64,000 nt of DNA from Alkaliphilus peptidifermentans DSM 18978 (GCF_900101495.1 NZ_FMUS01000027.1:1-64000); one strand, 5' to 3'. Shown: positions 37,052-46,143, numbered from the stretch's first letter. Notes: generated by a model from the letters alone, not told the origin. Program-made: numbers and translations.

Positions 37052-38719
37052 TTAACTTAATTCTTCTTCATTAGTGTTTTTACTACTTCCTTCTATAGCC
37101 TTTTCAGCCTCTTTAATTATATCCTCACGAAGCCCCATAAGCTGAGCAATAAATATTGCATCCTTTGGTACTTCCTTGCTTCCTTTGACTGCTATTAGTC
37201 TATAATCCATATGCTTTTCTAGAAAGCCTTCAACATACTTGCCTTCCTTATACATGTTGTCATTTAATTCTATTTCATCTCTTTTTAAGCCCATAACCTG
37301 TAGATGTGTAATTCCTTCTATTTCGCATAACCCGTCAAAATGACTTGTTATAACTGATATGGAGTTTTGAGTCTTTAGATATTCAATAATTCCCTTTGAA
37401 ATACCATAGCCCTCCTTGGGATTTGTTCCTCTAGCAAGTTCATCCATTAAGATGAGTCCGCCTTCACCTGCTCTAGCCAAAACCTTATTAAGAGTCCTTA
37501 TTTCAGCTCCAAAGCTTGATAATCCAGCCTCGATAGACTGATGATCACCTATTGACAAATGAAGGAAATCAACAGGGCCTATAACAGCCTCCTTTGCTGG
37601 AACATACAAACCCATTTGTGCCATTATCATAATTAAAGCAATAAGCTTTAAAGTAACAGTTTTTCCACCCATATTAGCACCAGTAATCAATGTAACCCCT
37701 TGTGATAGCTTAATATCAATGGGTGTATACTCACTTCCTTTTCCACGCAACAAATCTTCAACGATTACATGTCGGCCTTCCTTTATTTCTATGAAGTGCC
37801 CCTTTACCAATCTAGGCTTAACTCCATTTATTTTCATATTAAAAATGTACTTGCCAATTAATAGGTCAAGCTGACCAATAGCCCTTGTATTATCGATAAT
37901 GTCTTTAATATATTTTTTAATTTCCTCAGTAAGCTCTTCTCTTACTTGAAATTCTAAATCTTCTTCTACCAGCTTTATTTCTTCTAGTTCTACAATTAGT
38001 TCTTCAATGTATTGAGTTTTCTTTATTCTAAAGCTATAGTTATTTATCCCCTCATTCGAAAGATATACTTCTTGACGATTAGTTAATCGCTGGAGTAGCT
38101 CATTATCCTCTTTATATACTGATATTTCACCATTTGATTTTAGCTTTATTCCCAGCTCCTTTGATATTTTTTCTTTAATACTTTTGTCCTCAAAATTAAT
38201 GTCTGCCTCTAACTTTTTTCTCAATAAACGAATTTCCTTTAATTGAGGCTTGTAGCTGTCATAAAGATAAAAGGTTTTCATTCCAATATCATCTGGATCT
38301 AATAGGGTAAGCAGCCTTGACATAGTTTTTAAATTTATTATTTTTAAATTTTTTAACATGCTTTTGCTTATAATAGCTTTTAACTGTATTACATCAAAAA
38401 TTTGTCCTTTAATTTCAAAAAGTTCAACCTCATCCAGCACTTCTCCCCTTTGTATTCTTACAAAGGTTCCACTTAAGTCTTTATATTGCATTAAATTCTT
38501 CTTCAGATCAGATAATAGCAATTTATTTGAATCCATAACTTCCTTAAAAAAAGTAAAATCATCTAAAGTATTACTCAATTTTTCATAATCCTTAGCACTG
38601 ATTGGTGAAAGAGCTTTTTTTGCACCTCTTCCATAGGGAGAAATTACCGGTAGCTTATGTAACAACTCATCTAAACCGACTGACTTTATGAGGGTAGAAT
38701 CTATAAAATAGTTTTTCAT
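37052..38719 (-). CDS. kamC: MutS-like ATPase, probable aminomutase reactivase KamC
   Basis: A 555-residue protein with a MutS-type ATPase domain at the C-terminus: Walker A ITGANMGGKTVTLK (about 345), Walker B GGLILMDELARGTNPKEG, and an ITSHFDGLCEIEG sensor. The N-terminal 330 residues are helical (core/lever-like) and lack a mismatch-binding domain. It is always found beside KamB in lysine fermentation clusters, and NCBI families name it a reactivase ATPase of lysine 5,6-aminomutase (recalled, not checked). A DNA-repair role is unlikely. It lies one base after kamB. Confidence 0.82.
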   Translation of the reverse strand: MKNYFIDSTLIKSVGLDELLHKLPVISPYGRGAKKALSPISAKDYEKLSNTLDDFTFFKEVMDSNKLLLSDLKKNLMQYKDLSGTFVRIQRGEVLDEVELFEIKGQIFDVIQLKAIISKSMLKNLKIINLKTMSRLLTLLDPDDIGMKTFYLYDSYKPQLKEIRLLRKKLEADINFEDKSIKEKISKELGIKLKSNGEISVYKEDNELLQRLTNRQEVYLSNEGINNYSFRIKKTQYIEELIVELEEIKLVEEDLEFQVREELTEEIKKYIKDIIDNTRAIGQLDLLIGKYIFNMKINGVKPRLVKGHFIEIKEGRHVIVEDLLRGKGSEYTPIDIKLSQGVTLITGANMGGKTVTLKLIALIMIMAQMGLYVPAKEAVIGPVDFLHLSIGDHQSIEAGLSSFGAEIRTLNKVLARAGEGGLILMDELARGTNPKEGYGISKGIIEYLKTQNSISVITSHFDGLCEIEGITHLQVMGLKRDEIELNDNMYKEGKYVEGFLEKHMDYRLIAVKGSKEVPKDAIFIAQLMGLREDIIKEAEKAIEGSSKNTNEEELS

Positions 38720-38720
38720 T

Positions 38721-39755
38721 TTAATTATCCTCCATCATTACATCCACTACCGGCAAAGGAAACATTGTCTCCTTCATCATCTTTAAGAATTCCTGGGGTT
38801 CAAAACCATATCCATATGGAGAAGTGGGATTTATAGTAACAGCTAAAGTATTTATTTTGTTCAAAACTCTAACCTTTAGTCCTCTTTTCTTCATCAAACG
38901 CCATTCCCTCGGGCTTATGAAAATTTTGGTGGCATCCTCTACAACAAAGATAACTTCTTTATAAAAATATGATGCAGCCATAATATCCTGTAGGGTCTTT
39001 CCAACTAAGGAGCCACTTATTATAACATAGCTTGTGCCCTCATTAATATATCCGCCGATTATTCTCCCATTACTTAAGGATGTTGGTATATCCATAAGGG
39101 TAGTTTCGCCCTGTTTATCTATTATTGCATACTTTTTTTCTTCAAATATACTATTTACCAGATGTCTAATACCCTTATCTATTTCTTCAAGGTTAAATAG
39201 ATTTACCTGATGTTGGGTTTCCTCAACCGCCCTATTAATGTCTCTACTTATTACTGCTCCAGCCGCCAATATGGTGGCATCAGTAATTGAAGGTGCGGCT
39301 ACAGTTCTTCTGTTTATGGCCCCATCAACAATTACAAGCTTAGCACCATAATATCTCATTTTAGAAGCTACATCTTTAATCTGACTATTTGTATCAGGCC
39401 CAGCAATTTCCACAAAGCCATTATTTAGAGCCCTTGCTATTACCACTGTACCTAAAGGTGTATTGAAATTTGTAACCTCTAATATTTCCAGTTTAACCTC
39501 GCTGTTGAGCAAGGTTTCCTTTGCTGTAGCTACAATGGTGCCTTCATAAACAAAAACTGTAGGCTTTTCTGTTAAAGTAATAATATCTATTTTTTCACCA
39601 TCTCTACCAGTAGAGGTTAACCCTATTGGAGTATTAGATTCTGCCGCTTCCTCAATTAGCCTGTTTAATGTAACAGTTTTACCTGAATTTTTAGCCATTC
39701 CAACTACTGAAATAGTTTGAAGACCCTCATCCAAATGTGTAAGCAGTAGCATCAT
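38721..39755 (-). CDS. kamB: KamB, probable aminomutase reactivase subunit
   Basis: A 344-residue protein with an N-terminal P-loop (VVGMAKNSGKTVTLNRLIEEA, Walker A at about residues 20-28) in a fold like MobB or dethiobiotin synthetase. A possible second nucleotide-contact region is KLVIVDGAINRRTVAAPS. The C-terminal third (GRIIGGYINEGTSYVIISGS) is of unknown role. Presence between kamA and the MutS-like kamC is the conserved arrangement. The proposed job, exchange of damaged cobalamin from KamDE, is by family naming and context. ATG 39755 follows GGAGG; an upstream TTG is rejected. Confidence 0.8.
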   Translation of the reverse strand: MMLLLTHLDEGLQTISVVGMAKNSGKTVTLNRLIEEAAESNTPIGLTSTGRDGEKIDIITLTEKPTVFVYEGTIVATAKETLLNSEVKLEILEVTNFNTPLGTVVIARALNNGFVEIAGPDTNSQIKDVASKMRYYGAKLVIVDGAINRRTVAAPSITDATILAAGAVISRDINRAVEETQHQVNLFNLEEIDKGIRHLVNSIFEEKKYAIIDKQGETTLMDIPTSLSNGRIIGGYINEGTSYVIISGSLVGKTLQDIMAASYFYKEVIFVVEDATKIFISPREWRLMKKRGLKVRVLNKINTLAVTINPTSPYGYGFEPQEFLKMMKETMFPLPVVDVMMEDN

Positions 39756-39824
39756 GAACCCCTCCAATTCAAATACAGGAGGACTTATGCTACGTCCCCC
39801 TGTTTTCCATTACTATAACGCTAA

Positions 39825-41075
39825 TTATTTTTTACTTCTATTATGTCGCTCTAAATTAGATGGCTCCATCCCTATGCGATTTCCCTGTAGAAGCCCAGCA
39901 ACCCCCTGAAGTTCATGGGTTTTTTTGCCGCTACAGACATCACATTGACAGCTTTCCTTGTAATGAGCAGGTTCAGTATAGGTGGTTATAACACCTTCAT
40001 AGTTTCTAAGAACAACTTTATTTGCTGATTGGGAAATTAAGTAATTAGGCATCACTGGTATCTTTCCACCACCACCGGGTGCATCTACAACAAAGGTAGG
40101 AACGGCATAACCTGAGGTATGACCCCTTAATCCTTCAATTATTTCTATACCCTTTGCTACAGGAGTTCTGAAGTGCTCGATTCCCATTGATAAATCACAC
40201 TGATATATATAATAGGGGCGAACTCTATTTTTTACCAAACCATGAATAAGCTCCCTCATAATATGAACGCAATCATTTACTCCCCTTAGTAATACAGATT
40301 GATTTCCCAATGGTACACCAGCATTTGCCAATAGCTCTAAAGCTTTTTTAGCTTCTTTTGTCAGCTCTTTAGGATGATTAAAATGAGTGTTTAACCAAAC
40401 TGGATGATATTTTTTAAGCATATTTACAAATTCTGGGGTAATACGCTGAGGCATAACTACTGGAGTTCTTGAGCCTAGTCTGATAATATCTACATGCTCA
40501 ATTGCCCTTAGCTTACTGATGATATACTCAAGCTTTTCATCGGATATTAAAAGACAGTCTCCCCCAGAAAGCAATACATCCCTAACCTGTGGAGTTTTTG
40601 AAATATAGTCGATGGCTGCATCTATACGATCCATTGGTAATCCACTATCCTGTTGCCCTGCAAATCTTCTTCTTGTACAATGTCTACAATACATGGAGCA
40701 CATATCTGTAACCAGCAATAATACTCTATCAGGGTAGCGGTGGGTTAGACCGGGCACTGGAGAATCGGCATCCTCATGTAAAGGGTCCTCCATATCAGCA
40801 TCGCTTTTATTTATCTCAGAGGTAAGAGGTATTGCCTGCTTTCTTACTGGACAGGCTGGATCCTTCTCATCCATTATGGTGATATAGTATGGTGTAATAG
40901 CCATTCTTAATGTCTCTAAGCACTCGTTAATTCCCTTTTCTTCTTCTGTAGTAAGATGTATAACCTTTTTTAAATCCTCTACATTGGTAATACGATTAGC
41001 CACTTGCCAATGCCAATCATTCCATTGTTCTTCAGTTACATCCTTCCAAATTTCAATTTCTCTATAATTGCGCAT
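39825..41075 (-). CDS. kamA: Lysine 2,3-aminomutase
   Basis: First step of lysine fermentation: L-lysine to L-beta-lysine by radical SAM and PLP chemistry. 416 residues, the length of the clostridial enzyme. The 4Fe-4S cysteines are Cys126, Cys130, Cys133 in DMCSMYCRHCTRRR. The PLP lysine lies in DAPGGGGKIPVMPNY (about 330-345), and a C-terminal zinc site in CQCDVCSGKKTHEL. ATG 41075 with GGAAGGAG upstream is preferred; a start 13 codons earlier overlaps kdd and has no ribosome site. It is the second gene of the operon. Confidence 0.97.
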   Translation of the reverse strand: MRNYREIEIWKDVTEEQWNDWHWQVANRITNVEDLKKVIHLTTEEEKGINECLETLRMAITPYYITIMDEKDPACPVRKQAIPLTSEINKSDADMEDPLHEDADSPVPGLTHRYPDRVLLLVTDMCSMYCRHCTRRRFAGQQDSGLPMDRIDAAIDYISKTPQVRDVLLSGGDCLLISDEKLEYIISKLRAIEHVDIIRLGSRTPVVMPQRITPEFVNMLKKYHPVWLNTHFNHPKELTKEAKKALELLANAGVPLGNQSVLLRGVNDCVHIMRELIHGLVKNRVRPYYIYQCDLSMGIEHFRTPVAKGIEIIEGLRGHTSGYAVPTFVVDAPGGGGKIPVMPNYLISQSANKVVLRNYEGVITTYTEPAHYKESCQCDVCSGKKTHELQGVAGLLQGNRIGMEPSNLERHNRSKK

Positions 41076-41094
41076 CAAATCGCTCCTTCCAAAT

Positions 41095-42132
41095 TTATGC
41101 ATAAAGCTCTTCATATACCTTTCTTAGAGCTTCACTTTCCCTCATAATTTGTAATGCTATCTCTGCATGACCTCTTGTGTATCCATTTCCAATAATCATG
41201 GTATTATCTCTTCCAACTCCTTCTGCTCCCAAGGCCGCCTTAGTAAAGCTGGTAGCCATACTGAAGAAGTAGATTAATCCATCATTTTTGGCTGCTAAAA
41301 TACTTGCCATTTCTGTATTTGCCACATTTACACAGTTAATTACAATGTCAGCCATTTCACCATTTGTTGCTTCCTTAACCTTTTCCATTACTTCAACAGC
41401 ATTGGTTGCGTCAGCAGTTATATATGCATCTGCAAGATTTAATTTTCGTGGAAGTTCAATAGATTTTTCTTTTGGTCCAATGCAAATAACCTGACCTGTT
41501 ATTCCGGCTCTTTTCTTTGCTTCATAAAGGCATAGCATTCCAGATTTTCCTCCACCACCAATGACTACTACCTTGTGTCCTGGTTGTACTAGCTTTGCTG
41601 TTTGTGCCGGTGCCCCTGCTACATCCAAAACAGATAATGCAAGGTTTTCTGGCAAATCCTTTGGAATAATACTATATATTCCACTTTCAAATAATATCGC
41701 CTTACCCTTAATATCTACTTGGTCTATATTTTTTCTCATTTGTAGAATTTCGTCTATTCTTAAAGGAGTTAATGACAAGGAAACTAGGGTTGCTATTTTG
41801 TCCCCTACCTTTAAATTAGTTTTTCCTTCTAAGGAATTTCCAATTTTCTCTACATTTCCAATTAGCATTCCACCTGAACCTGTTACAGGGTTTTGATGCT
41901 TTCCTCGTGTATTAACAATATTCATCATTATTTCTTTAATCTTTTCTTCATTATCCCCAGCCTCCTGCTTAATTTGTGTAAAGCTGGCGGAGTCAATGTT
42001 TAATGTGTGAACATCGATTAATATCTCGTTATCATATATCTCCATATTATTATCGATTTTCAGTGCTGGTTGCGGCAGTACACCTTTAGGCTCAATTACT
42101 CGATGAGTACCGTATGGACATCCTTTTTTCAC
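41095..42132 (-). CDS. kdd: L-erythro-3,5-diaminohexanoate dehydrogenase
   Basis: Oxidative deamination of 3,5-diaminohexanoate, the third step of lysine fermentation, with NAD+. 345 residues. The N-terminus CPYGTHRVIEPKGVLPQPA is a hallmark of Kdd; the Rossmann loop is VVVIGGGGKSGMLCL (about 187), then NAVEVMEKV and IVINCVNVANTEMAS. It is the first gene of the kam operon, directly behind a sigma-54 promoter, and ends 19 bases before kamA. The next enzymes of the pathway (kce, kal) are not in the window. Confidence 0.95.
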   Translation of the reverse strand: MKKGCPYGTHRVIEPKGVLPQPALKIDNNMEIYDNEILIDVHTLNIDSASFTQIKQEAGDNEEKIKEIMMNIVNTRGKHQNPVTGSGGMLIGNVEKIGNSLEGKTNLKVGDKIATLVSLSLTPLRIDEILQMRKNIDQVDIKGKAILFESGIYSIIPKDLPENLALSVLDVAGAPAQTAKLVQPGHKVVVIGGGGKSGMLCLYEAKKRAGITGQVICIGPKEKSIELPRKLNLADAYITADATNAVEVMEKVKEATNGEMADIVINCVNVANTEMASILAAKNDGLIYFFSMATSFTKAALGAEGVGRDNTMIIGNGYTRGHAEIALQIMRESEALRKVYEELYA

Positions 42133-42204
42133 CTTAGTTCCTCCTTATTTATATATTGTTTTCCAATATTGCTTATTTTAGAAAATATTTCACTAAATTG
42201 AGTT

Positions 42205-42220
42205 TGCAATAACTATGCCA
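42205..42220 (-). promoter_or_regulatory. Sigma-54 promoter of the lysine fermentation operon
   Basis: TGGCATAGTTATTGCA on the minus strand, nearly consensus TGGCAC-N5-TTGCA, 72 bases before the kdd ATG. The sigma-54 activator gene starts further upstream on the same strand, ending at 42413. Confidence 0.88.
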
Positions 42221-42331
42221 ATTCTATTGACTATTAAGCCAGCCTTTTTAGAGCCTTTGTTTTCAACTGTTCTATCGCCTTTATTCATACATAATTAAAT
42301 TTCTCTTAATCAACAAAATAAATTCCATAAA

Positions 42332-42357
42332 AAAATTGCCGATTTTCTGGCAATTTT
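42332..42357 (-). terminator. Terminator after kam-operon activator
   Basis: AAAATTGCC pairs with GGCAATTTT around an eight-base loop, followed by TTTATGG on the minus strand. It lies 56 bases past the activator stop and ahead of the kdd promoter. Confidence 0.82.
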
Positions 42358-42412
42358 CTATTTTTTAAATAAATTCTACTACAATATCATCTATTTTTAT
42401 AAGAATTCTGTA

Positions 42413-43864
42413 TCAATCAAATTTAGAAATATTATACTTTTTGATTTTATACTGTAATGTCTGCCTTGGTATTTGAAGTATCTTTGCAGCACTGGTTACA
42501 TTTCCCCTAACTTCCTTAAGAGCATTTTTTATGGAGTCTTCCTCAGCTATTTCTAAGCTTTTTCTAAGGGAAAGCTGATTTCTGCCACTGTTAACTATTT
42601 CTTGATTCCGTTGTAAATGGTAGGGTAAATCTCCTTCTTCAATAATATGTCCTTCCAACACGTTCATTGCACCTTCAATAACGTGCTTTAGCTCTCTAAT
42701 ATTGCCTGGCCAATAATATGAATAAAATATATCCATTACTAGAGGGCTAACTCCTTTTACATTTTTTCTTAATTTATTATTAAAAAGCCTTATAAAAAAT
42801 TCAACCAAGAGTGGTATATCTGCCTTTCTTTCCTTAAGATCAGGAACCCTTAAGGACACCACATTTAATCTATAAAAGAGATCGCTTCTCAACAGGTTTC
42901 CGTCTAAAGCTTCTATAGGGTTCATATTCATGGCAGCAATAATTCGAACATCTACTTCTCTGGTTCGAATATCCCCAACTCTGCGTATATATCCTTCCTC
43001 TAAAACTCTAAGTAGTTTAGCCTGTAGGTCTATTGGCATAGAATTTATTTCATCTAAGAATAAAGTACCCCCATCAGAAAGCTCGAATAACCCTGGTCGA
43101 TTATCTGCACCTGTAAAGGTTCCTTTTACAGTACCAAATAGAATGCTCTCCAGCAGGGTTGCTGGTATAGCCGCACAGTTTTGAGTTATAAAGGGTTTGT
43201 TACGTCTACTGCTGGCGTTATGAATTGATTGCACCACCAGCTCTTTTCCTGTACCTGTATTACCATAAACCATAATAGAGGATAGACTGTCTGCTGCTTT
43301 TAATGCCTTTGATTTTAGCTTCTGGACCTCTTGGCTTTGGCCTAGTATATCCATAAAGTTATACTTGGCAGTACCCTTAAGCTCTTTTTGCTTGCTATCT
43401 TCTTCCTTGTAGAGTTGTTTTTGTAGGTCCACCACCCGTTCTGATAATTCTCTAACTGCAGTTATATCTCTTGATATTTCTATAGCTCCCAATATTTTGC
43501 TTCCATCGGCTATCGGCAGGGAGGAGTTAATAGTTGTAATCTTAAATCCCTTGTAGTTTACAAAGGTTTGCTGAATATCTAATATAGGTTTACCAGTTTT
43601 AATTACTTGAATTAATGTACTGGTTTCCTCAGTTAAGGAAGGATAAACCTCTAAAATAGTTCGTCCAATAGCTACACTTCTATTAACATTATCAAGCTTT
43701 GCTGCAGCTGGGTTACAATAGATGATACTCCCTTTTTGATCAATTATTTGAACACCCTCATCAATATGATCTAGCAGCATTTCAATATATCTTTGTGAAA
43801 ATATTTTATTCATTCCATATAGCCCACTTTCCAGCTTTCGAAGCCCATTTTTCGGCACATCCAA
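42413..43864 (-). CDS. Sigma-54 activator with PAS domain, likely for lysine operon
   Basis: Enhancer-binding protein of 483 residues: PAS sensor (about 28-140, HIDEGVQIIDQKGSIIYCNPAA), AAA+ domain with Walker A GNTGTGKE (201-208), Walker B TLFLDEINSMP, and a Fis-type helix-turn-helix (SAAKILQIPRQTLQYKIKKY). The sigma-54 contact loop reads GTFTGA (248-253) instead of GAFTGA. The architecture is that of RocR, the arginine/ornithine regulator of Bacillus. It lies 193 bases upstream of the sigma-54 promoter of kdd, so control of lysine fermentation is the natural role. The TTG start has only a weak AGGAT site; ATG at residue 18 is an alternative. Confidence 0.92.
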   Translation of the reverse strand: MDVPKNGLRKLESGLYGMNKIFSQRYIEMLLDHIDEGVQIIDQKGSIIYCNPAAAKLDNVNRSVAIGRTILEVYPSLTEETSTLIQVIKTGKPILDIQQTFVNYKGFKITTINSSLPIADGSKILGAIEISRDITAVRELSERVVDLQKQLYKEEDSKQKELKGTAKYNFMDILGQSQEVQKLKSKALKAADSLSSIMVYGNTGTGKELVVQSIHNASSRRNKPFITQNCAAIPATLLESILFGTVKGTFTGADNRPGLFELSDGGTLFLDEINSMPIDLQAKLLRVLEEGYIRRVGDIRTREVDVRIIAAMNMNPIEALDGNLLRSDLFYRLNVVSLRVPDLKERKADIPLLVEFFIRLFNNKLRKNVKGVSPLVMDIFYSYYWPGNIRELKHVIEGAMNVLEGHIIEEGDLPYHLQRNQEIVNSGRNQLSLRKSLEIAEEDSIKNALKEVRGNVTSAAKILQIPRQTLQYKIKKYNISKFD

Positions 43865-43960
43865 TTATATTGTATCCTATAATTCAATTAATTTCAAATA
43901 ATTAAAATGCCAAATAATAAAGTGGTCGGAATAAATCTGAGATTTGATTTTTGTGAAACA

Positions 43961-45097
43961 TTATTCCTTAGGAGGCCTTGGTCCATAATATTGATAATAG
44001 GTACACTCGATCCTGCCATTATAAAGCTTTCTCTTTTTATCAGCTTTTTTCCCAAATAACTCCTGAAAATCCGGATGAGAGGTGATTATATATTTAGACC
44101 AGGTTTCCATTCCTTTAAAGACTTTACCCATTTCTTTATATAGACCTTCTACCTCTTTTAACTCTCCAATACGTTCTCCATAGGGTGGATTTGTAATAAT
44201 ACAACCGTATTGAAATCTAGAAGCAAGTTCACCCACACCAAGCTTTTGTATATGTATATCATCCTCTAACCCTGCTTCACCTATATGATATCGTGCCAGC
44301 TTCAAAACTTCTCCATCAATATCTGAGCCATAAATTCTAAGGGGTCGATCAAATTGTGCTAAATCGTGTGCTTCTTTTCTGGCTTCCCACCAAAGGTTTT
44401 TAGGTATTATAGTCCAGTCCTCTGATACAAAATTACGATTCATTCCTGGTGCAATGTTCTTTCCAATTAAACCTGCTTCTATGGGTATAGTACCAGAGCC
44501 ACAAAGGGGATCAATTAAAACTCTGTCTGGATTCCAGTAGCTTAATAATATTAGTCCTGCAGCTAGAGTTTCTTTTAATGGGGCTCTATTGGACAAGGTA
44601 CGGTAGCCTCTTTTATGGAGTCCTGCACCACTGGTATCAATAGTTAATGTTGCTATATCCTTTAGCAATGCAACCTCTATTTTATATTTCCCACCACTTT
44701 CATTAAACCATTCACGGTTATATCTTTCCTTCATTTTTTCAACAACAGCCTTCTTTACAATAGCCTGACAGTCAGATACACTAAATAGCTTAGACCGAAT
44801 TGATTTACCTTCTACAGGAAACTCTGCATCCTCTGGAATCCACTGATGCCATGGTAATGCTTTAGTATTTTGAAAGAGCTCTTCAAATGTTGTAGCTTTA
44901 AATTCACCAATCTTTATTAACACCCTGTCGGCCGTCCGGAGCCACAGGTTACACCTACATATTCCCGCTAAGTCGGCGGTAAAAGTTACTCTTCCATTCT
45001 CTACTGCAACATCCTCATAGCCTAAATCTTTTACTTCTCTAGCAACCACTGCCTCTAAGCCAAAGGCTGCTGTTGCAATCAATTGTATCTTATCCAT
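43961..45097 (-). CDS. THUMP-domain 23S rRNA guanine-N2 methyltransferase (RlmL/YpsC type)
   Basis: SAM-dependent methylase of 23S rRNA, 378 residues. An N-terminal THUMP RNA-binding domain (about 1-155, IATAAFGLEAVVAREVKDLGY split: TAAFGLEAVVAREV) leads to a Rossmann methylase domain with VLIDPLCGSGTIPIEAGLIG (SAM loop), IYGSDIDGEVLKLAR, and the catalytic IITNPPYGERIG. It lacks the second RlmK domain of the E. coli fusion, as is normal in Firmicutes. ATG follows GGGAGG. It is flanked by intergenic DNA on both sides. Confidence 0.92.
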   Translation of the reverse strand: MDKIQLIATAAFGLEAVVAREVKDLGYEDVAVENGRVTFTADLAGICRCNLWLRTADRVLIKIGEFKATTFEELFQNTKALPWHQWIPEDAEFPVEGKSIRSKLFSVSDCQAIVKKAVVEKMKERYNREWFNESGGKYKIEVALLKDIATLTIDTSGAGLHKRGYRTLSNRAPLKETLAAGLILLSYWNPDRVLIDPLCGSGTIPIEAGLIGKNIAPGMNRNFVSEDWTIIPKNLWWEARKEAHDLAQFDRPLRIYGSDIDGEVLKLARYHIGEAGLEDDIHIQKLGVGELASRFQYGCIITNPPYGERIGELKEVEGLYKEMGKVFKGMETWSKYIITSHPDFQELFGKKADKKRKLYNGRIECTYYQYYGPRPPKE

Positions 45098-45289
45098 AAA
45101 GCTTCCTCCCTCATTAATTTATTCTTCCAATGCTTTTCTATTGACACTTAAAGCAATTTCTATAGTTTTTTTATGCCCTATTATGTATTATCTACTCTTT
45201 TTCTGTTATTTTTTGTTGGTTATTTTTTCTTTTTATTCCTTATAGTGTAATATATAATAGAATATATAGATTTTCCAAGGAGGCTGATT

Positions 45290-45415
45290 ATGAAAAAACA
45301 TAAAAAAGCGATTTTCTTCCTTACTTTAATTCTATTATTTATTATTAGCCTATATTGTATTTATTACGATAGAAGAAAAGAATCTCAAGATTTAATTTTA
45401 CTTCTTCTACAATAG
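45290..45415 (+). CDS. Small membrane protein, 41 codons
   Basis: Short plus-strand ORF with a strong ribosome site (AAGGAGG, six bases before ATG). It encodes a 41-residue peptide: basic MKKHKKA, one hydrophobic helix (IFFLTLILLFIISLYCIYY), then a charged stretch with DRRKESQD and a leucine-rich end. The single-helix plan and good start favour a real small protein. Nothing is known of its role; an AT-rich promoter area lies upstream (TATAATAG at 45254-45261). A hairpin follows. Confidence 0.55.
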   Translation: MKKHKKAIFFLTLILLFIISLYCIYYDRRKESQDLILLLLQ

Positions 45416-45430
45416 TTTGAAACGTTATTA

Positions 45431-45452
45431 AAGGGTGTCGATAGGCACCCTT
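45431..45452. terminator. Hairpin between convergent small genes
   Basis: AAGGGTG-N8-CACCCTT stem, 15 bases past the plus-strand small ORF and about 30 past the end of the minus-strand frameshifted gene. It may serve both directions, but U tracts are poor. Confidence 0.4.
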
Positions 45453-45481
45453 GACTGATAAGAAAGTCATTTCTTCGTTAC

Positions 45482-45789
45482 TCAGATTTTTCTGTTTTTC
45501 TTATTTGGTTTATAATTAATTTTTTCCGCTTCCTTTACAATCCACTTCCACATAAATAGCCCCCAAAGAAAGCCACCCGCACCAAAAATCAACATAGCAG
45601 TCATGGTTTCTAGTGAGAATAAACCGCTTCTAATTTCAGAAAATGAGAAGCCCCTATTAATGATGGTAATTAGTATTCTATAAATTATAGCAGTGGAAAT
45701 TCCCCAGTTTAAGACTCCATGAAAAAAATGTAGTTTTTCATTCCACCCCGATAGGCCTTCAGAATTTTTTCTCTCTTTTGATTATCCAT
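45482..45789 (-). pseudogene. Small two-helix membrane protein, frameshifted at an A6 run
   Basis: AGGAGG lies eight bases before ATG 45789, and translation starts MDNQKREK. The frame then runs into a stop after 26 codons. Reading one base differently from the run of six A's (45765-45770) opens a long frame to TGA at 45482: GWNEKLHFFHGVLNWGIST then two hydrophobic segments and the tail KINYKPNKKNRKI. One extra A would give an intact 102-residue protein. This may be true decay, transcript slippage at the run, phase variation, or a sequencing error. No family recognised. Confidence 0.7.
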
Positions 45790-46077
45790 TTAATATCCTC
45801 CTATCACCTTTCTATCTTGATTACCATTATAACAGATTTGATACATTGCTAAAATATAGAGAATAGTGTTAAGCCTAGTGGTTTTTTATTGTTTTTTTCA
45901 AAACCAGGAGGATTTCATTAATTTTTTGCTAATATATAGTTTAGATATTTCTAATAATCAAAGGAACAATAACATTCAGCTTGAATCAATCACTGGTGTA
46001 TTTGAAATAGGTTAATATTAAATTATAAATAGATACTTAGAGTTATAAAAATTATTGAAATGACAATAACGCAACAA

Positions 46078-46104
46078 ATGAGCCAGGATTTTATTCTGAC
46101 TCAT
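46078..46104 (-). terminator. Hairpin after the lipoprotein gene
   Basis: ATGAGTCAG-N9-CTGGCTCAT with one wobble, 40 bases past the stop, followed by TTGTTGCGTTATTG. The stem is good and the U tract weak. Confidence 0.55.
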
Positions 46105-46143
46105 TTGTATAAATAAAGCTGAATTTTCCAGTATTATCTATAA

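Noticed and set aside
37052-38719. DNA mismatch repair MutS
   Set aside because: No mismatch-recognition or connector domain; operon context is lysine fermentation.
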